Positions 26,832 to 33,969 of a stretch of DNA of 64,000 nt are shown in pieces. The notes beneath the pieces were generated by a model that did no database searches, was not told the DNA's origin, and saw nothing but the letters and a program-made list of their open reading frames with translations. This DNA comes from Claveliimonas monacensis (GTDB taxonomy: Bacteria > Bacillota > Clostridia > Lachnospirales > Lachnospiraceae). A program made the position numbers and the translations under genes. Position 1 is the stretch's first letter. Each line of letters opens with the position of its first letter. The DNA is taken from positions 124,001 to 188,000 of the forward strand of contig NZ_JADCKL010000003.1 of assembly GCF_014982975.1 (NCBI RefSeq). The letters are read 5' to 3'.

Positions 26832-27461
26832 ATGATGATGCTGGAGAGAAAGACAACAGAGTTCCTTGAGGAGCTCTCTTCTAAGGCTCCTGTGCCCGGA
26901 GGGGGAGGAGCCAGCGCTGCCGTGGGAGCTTTCGGGGCTGCTCTTGGCATGATGGTGGCAAATCTGACTGTGGGAAAGAAAAAATATGCGGAAGTGGAGG
27001 AGGAGATCCTGGATGCCAGAGAGGAGATGGAGAAGCTCCGTGACAGGCTGGTCCTGCTGACGGACCGGGATGCCCAGGCCTTCGAGCCCCTGTCGAAAGC
27101 ATACGGACTTCCGAAAAATACAGAGGAGGAGAAGGCCGCCAGGGAGCAGGTCATGGAGTCCGCTCTCTATGAGGCCAGCGTGGTTCCTATGGAGATCATG
27201 GAGACTGTGCTTTCCTCCATGGATCTGCTGGAGGTCCTGGGGGAAAAAGGCAGCACCTTGGCCCGCAGCGATGTGGGAGTGGGGATCCTTTTTGCACAGG
27301 CTGCGCTGGAGGGTGCCTCCCTGAATGTATTTATCAATACCAGGCTTATGAAGGACCGGATCCGGGCAGAGGAACTGAATGCCCGGGCGGAGGAATTGAT
27401 CCGGACAGGGAGAGAGAAAAAAGAGCGTATTTACAACAGTGTGCTTCAGAGTGTAAAATAG
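26832..27461 (+). CDS. fchA: Cyclodeaminase/cyclohydrolase FchA (methenyl-THF cyclohydrolase)
   Basis: The 209-residue all-helical protein of the formiminotransferase-cyclodeaminase family has the glycine-rich motif APVPGGGGASAAVGAFG at 19-35 and SDVGVGILFAQAALEGA near residue 160. Stand-alone members in clostridia and acetogens act as methenyl-tetrahydrofolate cyclohydrolase or as formimino-THF cyclodeaminase. The next gene is a FolD that looks unable to act as cyclohydrolase, which favours the former role here. ATG 26832 is the first of three consecutive in-frame ATGs behind AAAAGGAGG. Confidence 0.88.
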   Translation: MMMLERKTTEFLEELSSKAPVPGGGGASAAVGAFGAALGMMVANLTVGKKKYAEVEEEILDAREEMEKLRDRLVLLTDRDAQAFEPLSKAYGLPKNTEEEKAAREQVMESALYEASVVPMEIMETVLSSMDLLEVLGEKGSTLARSDVGVGILFAQAALEGASLNVFINTRLMKDRIRAEELNARAEELIRTGREKKERIYNSVLQSVK

Positions 27462-27532
27462 AGCGATAAGGAGCGGGTGGCTGCGGCGCCCGGATAACAG
27501 ACAGAGACAGGCATACACAGGAGGGACATACA

Positions 27533-28390
27533 ATGGGAACAGTCATGTTGGGAACAGAAGTAGCAAAGGCCATGAAGGAAAGGCTGATACAGAGGGCCGA
27601 AGCCATGAAGGAGAAAGGCGTCATGCCGAAGCTGGCGATCCTGCGGGTGGGAGCACGGCCGGATGATCTTTCTTATGAGAGAGGCGCAAAGAAGCGCATG
27701 GAGCTGACAGGGATGGCCAGCCAGGTGGTGGAGCTTCCGGAGGATGTCTCCCAGAAAAAGCTGGAGGAGACGCTGGAAGCGCTCAACAGGGATACTTCTG
27801 TACACGGCATTCTTGTGTTCAGACCTCTCCCCGGGCATCTGGACGAGGAACCTTTAAAACAGATGATCGACCCGGTGAAGGATGTGGACTGCATGAGTCC
27901 TGTCAATATGGCAAAGGTCTTTGCCGGAGATGACAGCGGCTACGCGCCCTGCACAGCGGAGGCGGTGATGGAGATGCTGGATCATTACGGCATTGACCCG
28001 GAAGGAAAGAAAGTGACGGTTGTAGGCCGGAGTATGGTGGTGGGGAAGCCCCTGGCCATGCTGCTTCTGAAGCGCCACGCCACAGTTACCACCTGCCACA
28101 CCCGCACGGCGGATCTGGCAGGCACATGCCGGCAGGCCCAGATCCTGGTGGCGGCTGCGGGAAAGGCAAAGATGGTGACAGCGGATATGACAGGAGAGGG
28201 AGCGGTTGTCCTGGACGTGGGCATCAACGTGGACGAAGAGGGCAATCTGTGCGGCGATGTGGACTTCGAGGCAGTGGAACCGAAGGCTTCCTTTATCAGC
28301 CCGGTGCCCCGGGGCGTGGGCAGCGTCACAACTTCGGTGCTGGCGGGGCATGTGCTCCGCGCGGCGGAAAGTATAAGCGGTGTGAAATAG
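27533..28390 (+). CDS. folD: Methylene-THF dehydrogenase FolD, cyclohydrolase residues substituted
   Basis: The 285-residue protein has the FolD fold: N-terminal catalytic domain and an NADP-binding domain with VVGRSMVVGKPLAMLLL and the C-terminal PRGVGSVTTSVL. In bifunctional enzymes a Tyr-x-x-x-Lys places the Lys (human K56) needed for cyclohydrolase. Here Tyr48 is followed by Ala52, with lysines at 53 and 54. The glutamine of VQLPLP (human Q100) is Phe96 in VFRPLP. The KDVD aspartate is kept. I infer a dehydrogenase-only enzyme. It follows fchA by 71 bases, probably in one operon, and ends at a strong terminator. Confidence 0.9.
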   Translation: MGTVMLGTEVAKAMKERLIQRAEAMKEKGVMPKLAILRVGARPDDLSYERGAKKRMELTGMASQVVELPEDVSQKKLEETLEALNRDTSVHGILVFRPLPGHLDEEPLKQMIDPVKDVDCMSPVNMAKVFAGDDSGYAPCTAEAVMEMLDHYGIDPEGKKVTVVGRSMVVGKPLAMLLLKRHATVTTCHTRTADLAGTCRQAQILVAAAGKAKMVTADMTGEGAVVLDVGINVDEEGNLCGDVDFEAVEPKASFISPVPRGVGSVTTSVLAGHVLRAAESISGVK

Positions 28391-28392
28391 GC

Positions 28393-28428
28393 GGCGGCCC
28401 TGTCAGAGATTTGACAGGGCCGCCTTTT
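28393..28428 (+). terminator. Terminator of fchA-folD
   Basis: A perfect 13-bp GC-rich stem (28393-28405 with 28412-28424) is followed by TTTT. Its 3' arm contains most of the TTGACA of the next promoter. Confidence 0.93.
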
Positions 28429-28439
28429 CCATGTATAAT
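28411..28439 (+). promoter_or_regulatory. Consensus promoter of the DUF1538-PII operon
   Basis: TTGACA (28411-28416), exactly 17 bases, then TATAAT (28434-28439): both hexamers are perfect. The -35 box lies within the 3' arm of the upstream terminator. Confidence 0.85.
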
Positions 28440-28487
28440 TACTAATAAAGTTAGCTATTTGACCAGACAGAAGAAAGGAGACGATTA

Positions 28488-30074
28488 TTGAGCAGAAGTA
28501 ACACATCCTATTCAGAAGAATTTCACAAAGCCGAAGTAAGAGAAAGGCTGAAAGAAAGACTGAACGAAAAACTGAAAGAGGCTGTCAATGCGGTGCTTCC
28601 CATCATCGTGATCGTGATGGTCCTCTGCTTTGCCATCGTTCCCATATCGCCGGACATCATGCTGGAATTTCTTGTCGGGGCAGTGATGCTGGTAATCGGA
28701 ATGATGTTTTTTACCCTGGGGGCTGAGATGGCCATGAGTCCCATGGGGGAGCGGGTGGGAAGCAGTATAACCCGCTCAAAGAAATTGTGGGTGATGATTG
28801 TCCTTGGGTTCATCCTTGGATTTGTCATTACAGTATCAGAACCGGATCTGCAGGTACTGGCGGAGCAGGTTCCGGCTGTTCCTAATATGGTCATTATCCT
28901 TGCTGTGGCAACCGGAGTGGGGATCTTCCTTGTGGTGGCTTTTATGAGGATCCTGTTTGGTATTCCGCTTTCCCGCATGCTTGTATTTTTCTACATTATC
29001 GTGTTTGCCCTGGCGGCATTTACGCCAAAGGAGTTTCTTGCGGTGGCTTTTGACTCGGGCGGGGTGACCACCGGACCTATGACAGTTCCCTTTATCATGG
29101 CGCTGGGTATCGGTATATCTGCCATCCGAAGCGACCGGCATGCAGCAGATGACAGTTTCGGACTTGTGGCTCTTTGTTCCATAGGCCCCATCCTGGCGGT
29201 GCTGATCCTGGGCCTGATCTATGAGACGGACGGGGGAGCCTACAGTATGTCTTCCATCACGCAGATAGAGAACTCTGTGGAGCTTGGAAAATTATTTTTA
29301 CACGCACTTCCGGAATATTTTGGAGAGATCGCAGTTTCACTTCTACCAATCGTTGTTTTTTTCGGATTGTTCCAGATTTTTTCACTGAAATTGAAAAAAC
29401 GTCCTCTGATCAAAATACTGGTGGGACTTTTCTATACGTATATAGGTTTAGTGCTGTTCCTGACAGGAGTGAACGTGGGATTTATGCCTGCAGGAAATTA
29501 TCTCGGACAGATGATCGCATCTCTGCCCTACAAGTGGATTATCATACCGATCGGAATGCTGATCGGCTACTTTATCGTTATCGCCGAGCCGGCAGTGTAC
29601 GTGCTGACAAAGCAGGTAGAGGAGCTGACGGATGGAGCCATTGAAGGCGGCGTCATGAAGACGGGTCTGTCCATCAGTGTGGCTGTCTCAGTAGGTCTTG
29701 CCATGCTGCGTGTGCTGACAGGGATCTCCATTTTCTACCTTCTTGTACCGGGTTATCTGGTGGCCATCGTGCTGTCGTTTTTCGTGCCGAAGATCTTTAC
29801 GGCTGTGGCTTTTGACTCGGGCGGAGTGGCCTCCGGCCCCATGACGGCCACCTTTCTTCTGCCTTTTGCCATAGGGGCATGTACCTCCGTGGGCGGGGAT
29901 ATCGTGGCGGACGCTTTCGGCGTGGTTGCCATGGTTGCCATGACACCGCTGATCACCATACAGGTGATCGGACTGATCTACAAACTGCAGGCAGGACACG
30001 CGGAAGCGGCAGCGGCTGAAGGCCAGGTTACATCCCTGGAAGCGTACGCGGATGACGCGATTATCGAATTGTAA
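28488..30074 (+). CDS. DUF1538 family membrane transporter-like protein
   Basis: The 528-residue protein starts at TTG 28488 behind AAAGGAG; there is no ATG alternative. After a charged N-terminal helix (KAEVRERLKERLNEKLKEA) come about 12 membrane segments arranged as a duplication: each half holds the motif DSGGV-T/A-T/S-GPMT with a preceding AxAFDSGG (near residues 185 and 440). DUF1538 proteins are uncharacterised, but the inverted duplicated layout is transporter-like. The gene is followed 14 bases later by a P-II-type protein, so its activity may be under nitrogen or energy control. Confidence 0.83.
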   Translation: MSRSNTSYSEEFHKAEVRERLKERLNEKLKEAVNAVLPIIVIVMVLCFAIVPISPDIMLEFLVGAVMLVIGMMFFTLGAEMAMSPMGERVGSSITRSKKLWVMIVLGFILGFVITVSEPDLQVLAEQVPAVPNMVIILAVATGVGIFLVVAFMRILFGIPLSRMLVFFYIIVFALAAFTPKEFLAVAFDSGGVTTGPMTVPFIMALGIGISAIRSDRHAADDSFGLVALCSIGPILAVLILGLIYETDGGAYSMSSITQIENSVELGKLFLHALPEYFGEIAVSLLPIVVFFGLFQIFSLKLKKRPLIKILVGLFYTYIGLVLFLTGVNVGFMPAGNYLGQMIASLPYKWIIIPIGMLIGYFIVIAEPAVYVLTKQVEELTDGAIEGGVMKTGLSISVAVSVGLAMLRVLTGISIFYLLVPGYLVAIVLSFFVPKIFTAVAFDSGGVASGPMTATFLLPFAIGACTSVGGDIVADAFGVVAMVAMTPLITIQVIGLIYKLQAGHAEAAAAEGQVTSLEAYADDAIIEL

Positions 30075-30088
30075 AAGAGGGCTGAATT

Positions 30089-30784
30089 ATGAGTGAAGTA
30101 TATATGATGGTGACGATCACTGACTGGAAAGAGGCGGCCGTGGATTTTCTGGAGTTTTACCAGGCAAACCATGTGGACGCCAACATGGTCACTCTGGGAA
30201 GGGGAACGGCAAACAGTGAGATGCTGGATTACCTGGGGCTGGAGGAGTCGGAGAAGACAGTGATCCTGAGCGTTGTGACGGGAGAAGTGTGGAAGACGCT
30301 GAAAAAAGGGCTGCGCCAGCAGTTCAAGATCGATATCCCGGGGACAGGCATTGCCTTTACTGTGCCTGTCAGCAGTATCGGTGGGAAGAGAGAGCTTCTG
30401 TTTCTTCTGGATAACCAGAATTTTGAGAAAGGTGAGGAGACGGTATTGAAGGATACAGCACATGAACTTTTGATCGTAATTGCAAACCAGGGGTACAATG
30501 AGATGGTGATGGCCGCGGCCAGGAGCGCTGGGGCTGCGGGCGGCACTGTACTCCACGCCAGGGGAACCGGCATGAAGAGAGCGGAGAAATTCTTCGGGGT
30601 TTCCCTTGTCTCCGAGAAGGAGCTGATCCTGATCGTGACAAAGACGGAGAATAAGAACGCCATTATGCAGGCTGTCATGCAGCAGGCCGGTATGGATACC
30701 AAGGCAAAGGCCATTATATTCTCTCTGCCGGTGACAGACACGGCGGGACTGCGGCTTGTGGAAGAGGAAGAAGCAGACGAGTAG
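30089..30784 (+). CDS. Tandem P-II-like signalling protein
   Basis: The 231-residue protein contains two P-II/GlnB-like ferredoxin folds. The first (residues 1-110) contains TLGRGTANSEMLDYLGL, the position of the T-loop, and the second (120-225) contains GAAGGTVLHARGTG. P-II proteins sense ATP/ADP and 2-oxoglutarate and bind transporters or enzymes, commonly AmtB. Here the partner is most likely the DUF1538 protein in the same operon. The T-loop tyrosine of GlnB is not obvious, so covalent uridylylation is doubtful. It ends at a very strong terminator. Confidence 0.82.
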   Translation: MSEVYMMVTITDWKEAAVDFLEFYQANHVDANMVTLGRGTANSEMLDYLGLEESEKTVILSVVTGEVWKTLKKGLRQQFKIDIPGTGIAFTVPVSSIGGKRELLFLLDNQNFEKGEETVLKDTAHELLIVIANQGYNEMVMAAARSAGAAGGTVLHARGTGMKRAEKFFGVSLVSEKELILIVTKTENKNAIMQAVMQQAGMDTKAKAIIFSLPVTDTAGLRLVEEEEADE

Positions 30785-30797
30785 TCTGACAGAATAA

Positions 30798-30848
30798 AAC
30801 GCTGCCCGGGGCAGACGGATGGAAATCCGAGCCCCGGGCAGCGTTCTT
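30798..30848. terminator. Strong terminator between DUF1538-PII operon and cold-shock gene
   Basis: A perfect stem of 14 bp or more, built on CGCTGCCCGGGG and its complement (30798-30811 with about 30832-30845), closes the P-II gene. It may also stop the convergent cold-shock transcript. Confidence 0.85.
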
Positions 30849-30959
30849 GTGTTTCACACAGTGTTTAATCGCATTCGCATGTATTGCTTTTAAATATCTA
30901 AATGAAATTGCCGTTTATATAAATAAAAGGTACATCTTATTCCGATTAATGTTTTTCAG

Positions 30960-31160
30960 TTACAGCTTGACAACATTGACAGCCTGCGGTCCCTTTGTAC
31001 CTTCGGTCACATCAAATTCTACTGCCTGGCCTTCTTCGAGGGATTTGAAACCATCCATCAGAAGTCCGGAGTAGTGAACGAAGATATCATTCCCTTCTTC
31101 GTCTGAGATGAAGCCATAGCCTTTCTGGTTGTTGAACCACTTTACAGTACCTTTGTGCAT
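30960..31160 (-). CDS. Cold-shock protein (CspA family)
   Basis: The 66-residue OB-fold protein has both RNA-binding motifs, KGYGFI at 13-18 and DIFVHY at 25-30. Length and sequence are typical of Csp proteins, which bind single-stranded RNA and act as RNA chaperones. GGAGGT precedes the ATG. A hairpin at 31203-31228 lies in the presumed 5' leader, as is common for temperature-controlled csp mRNAs. Confidence 0.95.
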   Translation of the reverse strand: MHKGTVKWFNNQKGYGFISDEEGNDIFVHYSGLLMDGFKSLEEGQAVEFDVTEGTKGPQAVNVVKL

Positions 31161-31202
31161 ATGCTACCTCCATACCAATTGAATAAAAAATAAAAGGTTC
31201 AT

Positions 31203-31228
31203 AAATCTACAGAATTGTCTGTAAATTT
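31203..31228 (-). promoter_or_regulatory. Hairpin in the 5' leader of the cold-shock gene
   Basis: An 11-bp stem with one mismatch (31203-31213 with 31218-31228) has a 4-base loop. A candidate minus-strand promoter (TTGACT 31265-31260, 17 bases, TACGCT 31242-31237) would start transcripts just upstream of it. Confidence 0.4.
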
Positions 31229-31327
31229 ACTCTGACAGCGTAGCATAAATCTTTGAAAAAGTCAATTGATATGACAGAAATATACAGAAAATTCCCATAA
31301 AACAAATATTCAGCTGTACAATTCGGC

Positions 31328-31356
31328 TTGTATCTAGGGGGCAAATCATTTATAAT
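31328..31356 (+). promoter_or_regulatory. Promoter of the PurF-like gene
   Basis: TTGTAT (31328-31333), a 17-base spacer and a consensus TATAAT (31351-31356) lie about 65 bases before the ATG. Confidence 0.6.
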
Positions 31357-31420
31357 GAAAAAGTATCTATTGAAGGAACTGTATTGGATAAAAGAATGCT
31401 GAATAAAGGAGGAAAAGTAC

Positions 31421-32833
31421 ATGGGAGGACTTTTCGGTGTGGCGTCCAAGAAGGACTGTATACTGGAGTTGTTTTACGGGGTGGATTACCACTCTCATCT
31501 GGGAACAAGAAGGGGCGGCATGGCTGCTCACGGGAAGGAAGGATTCTGCAGGGCGATCCACAATATAGAGAATTCTCCGTTCCGCACGAAGTTTGAGAGA
31601 GATGTGGAGGAGATGAAAGGAAATCTGGGGATCGGATGCATTTCGGACTATGAGCCCCAGCCGCTTCTCATACAGTCCCATCTGGGCAGCTTTGCCATTG
31701 CTACAGTGGGTAAGATCAACAACCTGGACGATATCCTGGACAACGCATACAGAGAAGGACATTCCCACTTTCAGGAGATGAGCGGAGGAATGATCAATGC
31801 CACAGAGCTGGTGGCGTCCCTGATCTGCCGGAAGAGTTCTTTTGCGGAGGGGATTCGCTATGCCCAGGAGACCATCGACGGTTCTCTGACCATGCTGATC
31901 ATGACAAAGGGCGGAATCTATGCGGCCAGGGATCTGATGGGGAGAACACCCCTTGTAGTGGGCAGAAAAGAGGGCGCTTACTGTATTTCCTTTGAGAGTT
32001 TTGCCTATATCAATCTGGGCTACAGCGATTACAGGGAGCTGGGGCCCGGGGAGATCGCCTATATTACGCCGGAGGGTGTGGAGACGGTGCTCCCGCCGGG
32101 AGAGAAGATGAAGATCTGCTCCTTCCTGTGGGTGTACTACGGCTATCCGACATCTTCCTACGAGGGAGTCAATGTGGAGGCCATGAGATACAGATGCGGA
32201 AGCATGCTGGCAAAGCGGGACTGCGGAACGGTGCATCCGGATATCGTGGCTGGTGTTCCTGACTCCGGAGTGGCCCACGCCATCGGATACTCCAACGAGT
32301 CCGGCATTCCCTATGCCCGGCCCTTTATCAAGTACACGCCTACTTGGCCCCGCTCATTCATGCCTCAGAACCAGAGCCAGAGAAATCTCATTGCCCGTAT
32401 GAAGCTCATACCGGTGCGGGAGCTGATCGAGGATAAGAAGCTGCTCCTCATTGACGACTCCATTGTCAGAGGAACTCAGCTGCGGGAGACCACAGAGTTC
32501 CTGTACAAGAGTGGTGCAAAGGAAGTGCATGTGCGGCCCGCTTGCCCGCCTCTTGTGTACGGCTGCAAATACCTCAACTTTTCCCGGACAAAATCGGAGC
32601 TGGAACTGATCACCAGGCGGGTAATCCGGGAGAAAGAGGGGGAGAACTGTCCTAAGGAAGTGCTGGAGGAGTACACAGATCCAGATTCCTGCCGCTACGC
32701 GCAGATGATCGAAGCGATCCGCCAGGAGCAGAATTTTACAACTCTCAGATATCACCGGCTGGACGATCTCCTTGCCTCCATCGGCATAGAGCCGTGTAAA
32801 GTGTGTACGTACTGCTTTAACGGAAAAGAGTAG
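31421..32833 (+). CDS. Amidophosphoribosyltransferase paralogue lacking the N-terminal nucleophile cysteine
   Basis: The 470-residue protein has the PurF layout. The Ntn-type glutaminase domain reads GGLFGVAS, YHSHLGTRRGGMAAH and later the SFESFAYINLG strand. The phosphoribosyltransferase domain has AGVPDSGVA and the PRPP loop LLIDDSIVRGTQL. The C-terminus has CKVCTYCFNG. In PurF the residue after the initiator or propeptide is Cys (CGVFGI); here residue 2 is Gly, so glutamine cannot be hydrolysed in the usual way. It may use free ammonia, act on another amine, or be regulatory. A dedicated AAAGGAGG and promoter precede it; an Rrf2 gene follows 19 bases later. Confidence 0.85.
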   Translation: MGGLFGVASKKDCILELFYGVDYHSHLGTRRGGMAAHGKEGFCRAIHNIENSPFRTKFERDVEEMKGNLGIGCISDYEPQPLLIQSHLGSFAIATVGKINNLDDILDNAYREGHSHFQEMSGGMINATELVASLICRKSSFAEGIRYAQETIDGSLTMLIMTKGGIYAARDLMGRTPLVVGRKEGAYCISFESFAYINLGYSDYRELGPGEIAYITPEGVETVLPPGEKMKICSFLWVYYGYPTSSYEGVNVEAMRYRCGSMLAKRDCGTVHPDIVAGVPDSGVAHAIGYSNESGIPYARPFIKYTPTWPRSFMPQNQSQRNLIARMKLIPVRELIEDKKLLLIDDSIVRGTQLRETTEFLYKSGAKEVHVRPACPPLVYGCKYLNFSRTKSELELITRRVIREKEGENCPKEVLEEYTDPDSCRYAQMIEAIRQEQNFTTLRYHRLDDLLASIGIEPCKVCTYCFNGKE

Positions 32834-32852
32834 CCGCGGGGCAGAGCGTAAG

Positions 32853-33305
32853 ATGAAGATATCGACAAAGGGCGTCTACGCCATGGAGATTGTGACAGAC
32901 CTGGCTCTGCATGCAGGGGAAGAACAAAAGGAGAGCCTGGGAAATATTGCAAGGCGCAGAGGACTGTCAGAAAAGTACCTGGAGAGGATCATAAAGGCGC
33001 TGAAAGAGAATGGCATTGTGGAGAGCGTGCGGGGGGCCAGAGGCGGGTACCGCCTCCTGGTATCCCCGGAACAGCTGACGGCGAGAATGGTGCTGCAGGC
33101 TGTGGAAGGCCCGCTTGCTCCCGTGGGCTGCCTGACAGGGGAGACGGACTGTCAGATGGACTGCGATGCCTGCCCCACCAGACCTCTGTGGCAGGAGATG
33201 TGGGACTGCATTCTGGATGCGGCGGACCAGGTGACGGTTGGCAATATTCTTGAAGAGACAAAGCGGGAAGAAAAAAGAGGGATTGACAGGACAGCGCAGA
33301 TATAG
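32853..33305 (+). CDS. Rrf2 family regulator, Cys-rich (Fe-S type)
   Basis: The 150-residue protein has the Rrf2 winged helix (MKISTKGVYAMEIV, LSEKYLERIIKALKENGIV, RGARGGYRL). It has four cysteines within CLTGETDCQMDCDAC at about residues 92-106, where IscR/NsrR-type sensors hold a 2Fe-2S or 4Fe-4S cluster. It should be a redox, iron or NO-responsive repressor. The ribosome binding site is weak and the ATG lies 20 bases after the PurF-like gene, so it depends on upstream transcription. It is followed by a second, Cys-poor Rrf2 gene with its own promoter. Confidence 0.88.
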   Translation: MKISTKGVYAMEIVTDLALHAGEEQKESLGNIARRRGLSEKYLERIIKALKENGIVESVRGARGGYRLLVSPEQLTARMVLQAVEGPLAPVGCLTGETDCQMDCDACPTRPLWQEMWDCILDAADQVTVGNILEETKREEKRGIDRTAQI

Positions 33306-33311
33306 TATAAC
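33283..33311 (+). promoter_or_regulatory. Promoter of the second Rrf2 gene, with candidate operator
   Basis: TTGACA (33283-33288), a 17-base spacer and TATAAC (33306-33311) lie inside the end of the preceding gene. Downstream, a TAGGAA-centred element (33338-33347) resembles the one before cysK at 33850-33864, and AGTAT/ATACT arms flank the start region. Confidence 0.6.
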
Positions 33312-33375
33312 TAGACCCATATAATACTTATTGAATTGGTAGGAAATAAAAACAGATCATAAGGCGGTGCAGGAG

Positions 33376-33825
33376 ATGAAAATATCTACAAAAGGGAGAT
33401 ATGGCCTCAGGGCTCTGGTGGATCTGGCGTCCAATGTCAGGGAACACCCGGTTCCTCTGACGGCGATTGCCGCAAGACAGAGAATGTCTGTGAATTATCT
33501 GGAGCAGGTGTTTGGTCAGCTCCGCCGGAGCGGCATACTCCAAAGTACAAAGGGGGCCGGGGGCGGCTACAGTCTTTCCCGGGACCCGTCCTGCATCACA
33601 GTCAGAGAAATACTGGAAGTGCTGGAGGGACCTTTTTGCATTACAAATGCGGATCAGGGCAGCAGGGATGACAAGATCAGCGGAGCAGTCCGCACCCTTC
33701 TGTGGGAAGAGATTGACCGCCAGATAGCCTGTCTTCTGGAGGAGAAGACACTGGCTGATCTGATCAGGAAGGGGGCTGATCCTGATAAGGAGGGAAAAGA
33801 GGCCCGTGTAGAGATAGATGGCTAG
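33376..33825 (+). CDS. Rrf2 family regulator, CymR-like
   Basis: The 149-residue protein has the Rrf2 winged helix (MKISTKGRYGLRALVDLA, MSVNYLEQVFGQLRRSGIL, KGAGGGYSLSRD) but only scattered cysteines, so no Fe-S cluster is likely. This matches CymR, the cysteine-metabolism repressor that in B. subtilis binds the CysK protein to sense O-acetylserine. cysK is indeed the next gene, and TAGGAA-type elements precede both genes. ATG 33376 is preferred to GTG 33367 by comparison with the first Rrf2 protein. Confidence 0.82.
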   Translation: MKISTKGRYGLRALVDLASNVREHPVPLTAIAARQRMSVNYLEQVFGQLRRSGILQSTKGAGGGYSLSRDPSCITVREILEVLEGPFCITNADQGSRDDKISGAVRTLLWEEIDRQIACLLEEKTLADLIRKGADPDKEGKEARVEIDG

Positions 33826-33849
33826 TGAGTCAATTTTCTTTTTAGAATA

Positions 33850-33864
33850 AATTCCTACTAAAAC
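33850..33864 (+). promoter_or_regulatory. Candidate CymR-type operator before cysK
   Basis: AATTCCTACTAAAAC lies in an AT-rich gap. Its complement shares the TAGGAA core, in reverse orientation, with the element before the second Rrf2 gene (33338-33347). GGAATT-type cores are known in CymR sites. Confidence 0.4.
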
Positions 33865-33969
33865 AATATATTATATTTTGAGAGGCAGTGTCCGGAATGG
33901 CAGCTGAAAGATGGCTGGCAAACAGGGCACAGAAACGTGCCAAGAGACAAGAAAGGAGAGAAACAGACA

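Noticed and set aside
30785-31420. Purine-type riboswitch before the PurF-like gene
   Set aside because: No matching conserved core was recognised; only a terminator, a csp leader hairpin and a promoter are visible.
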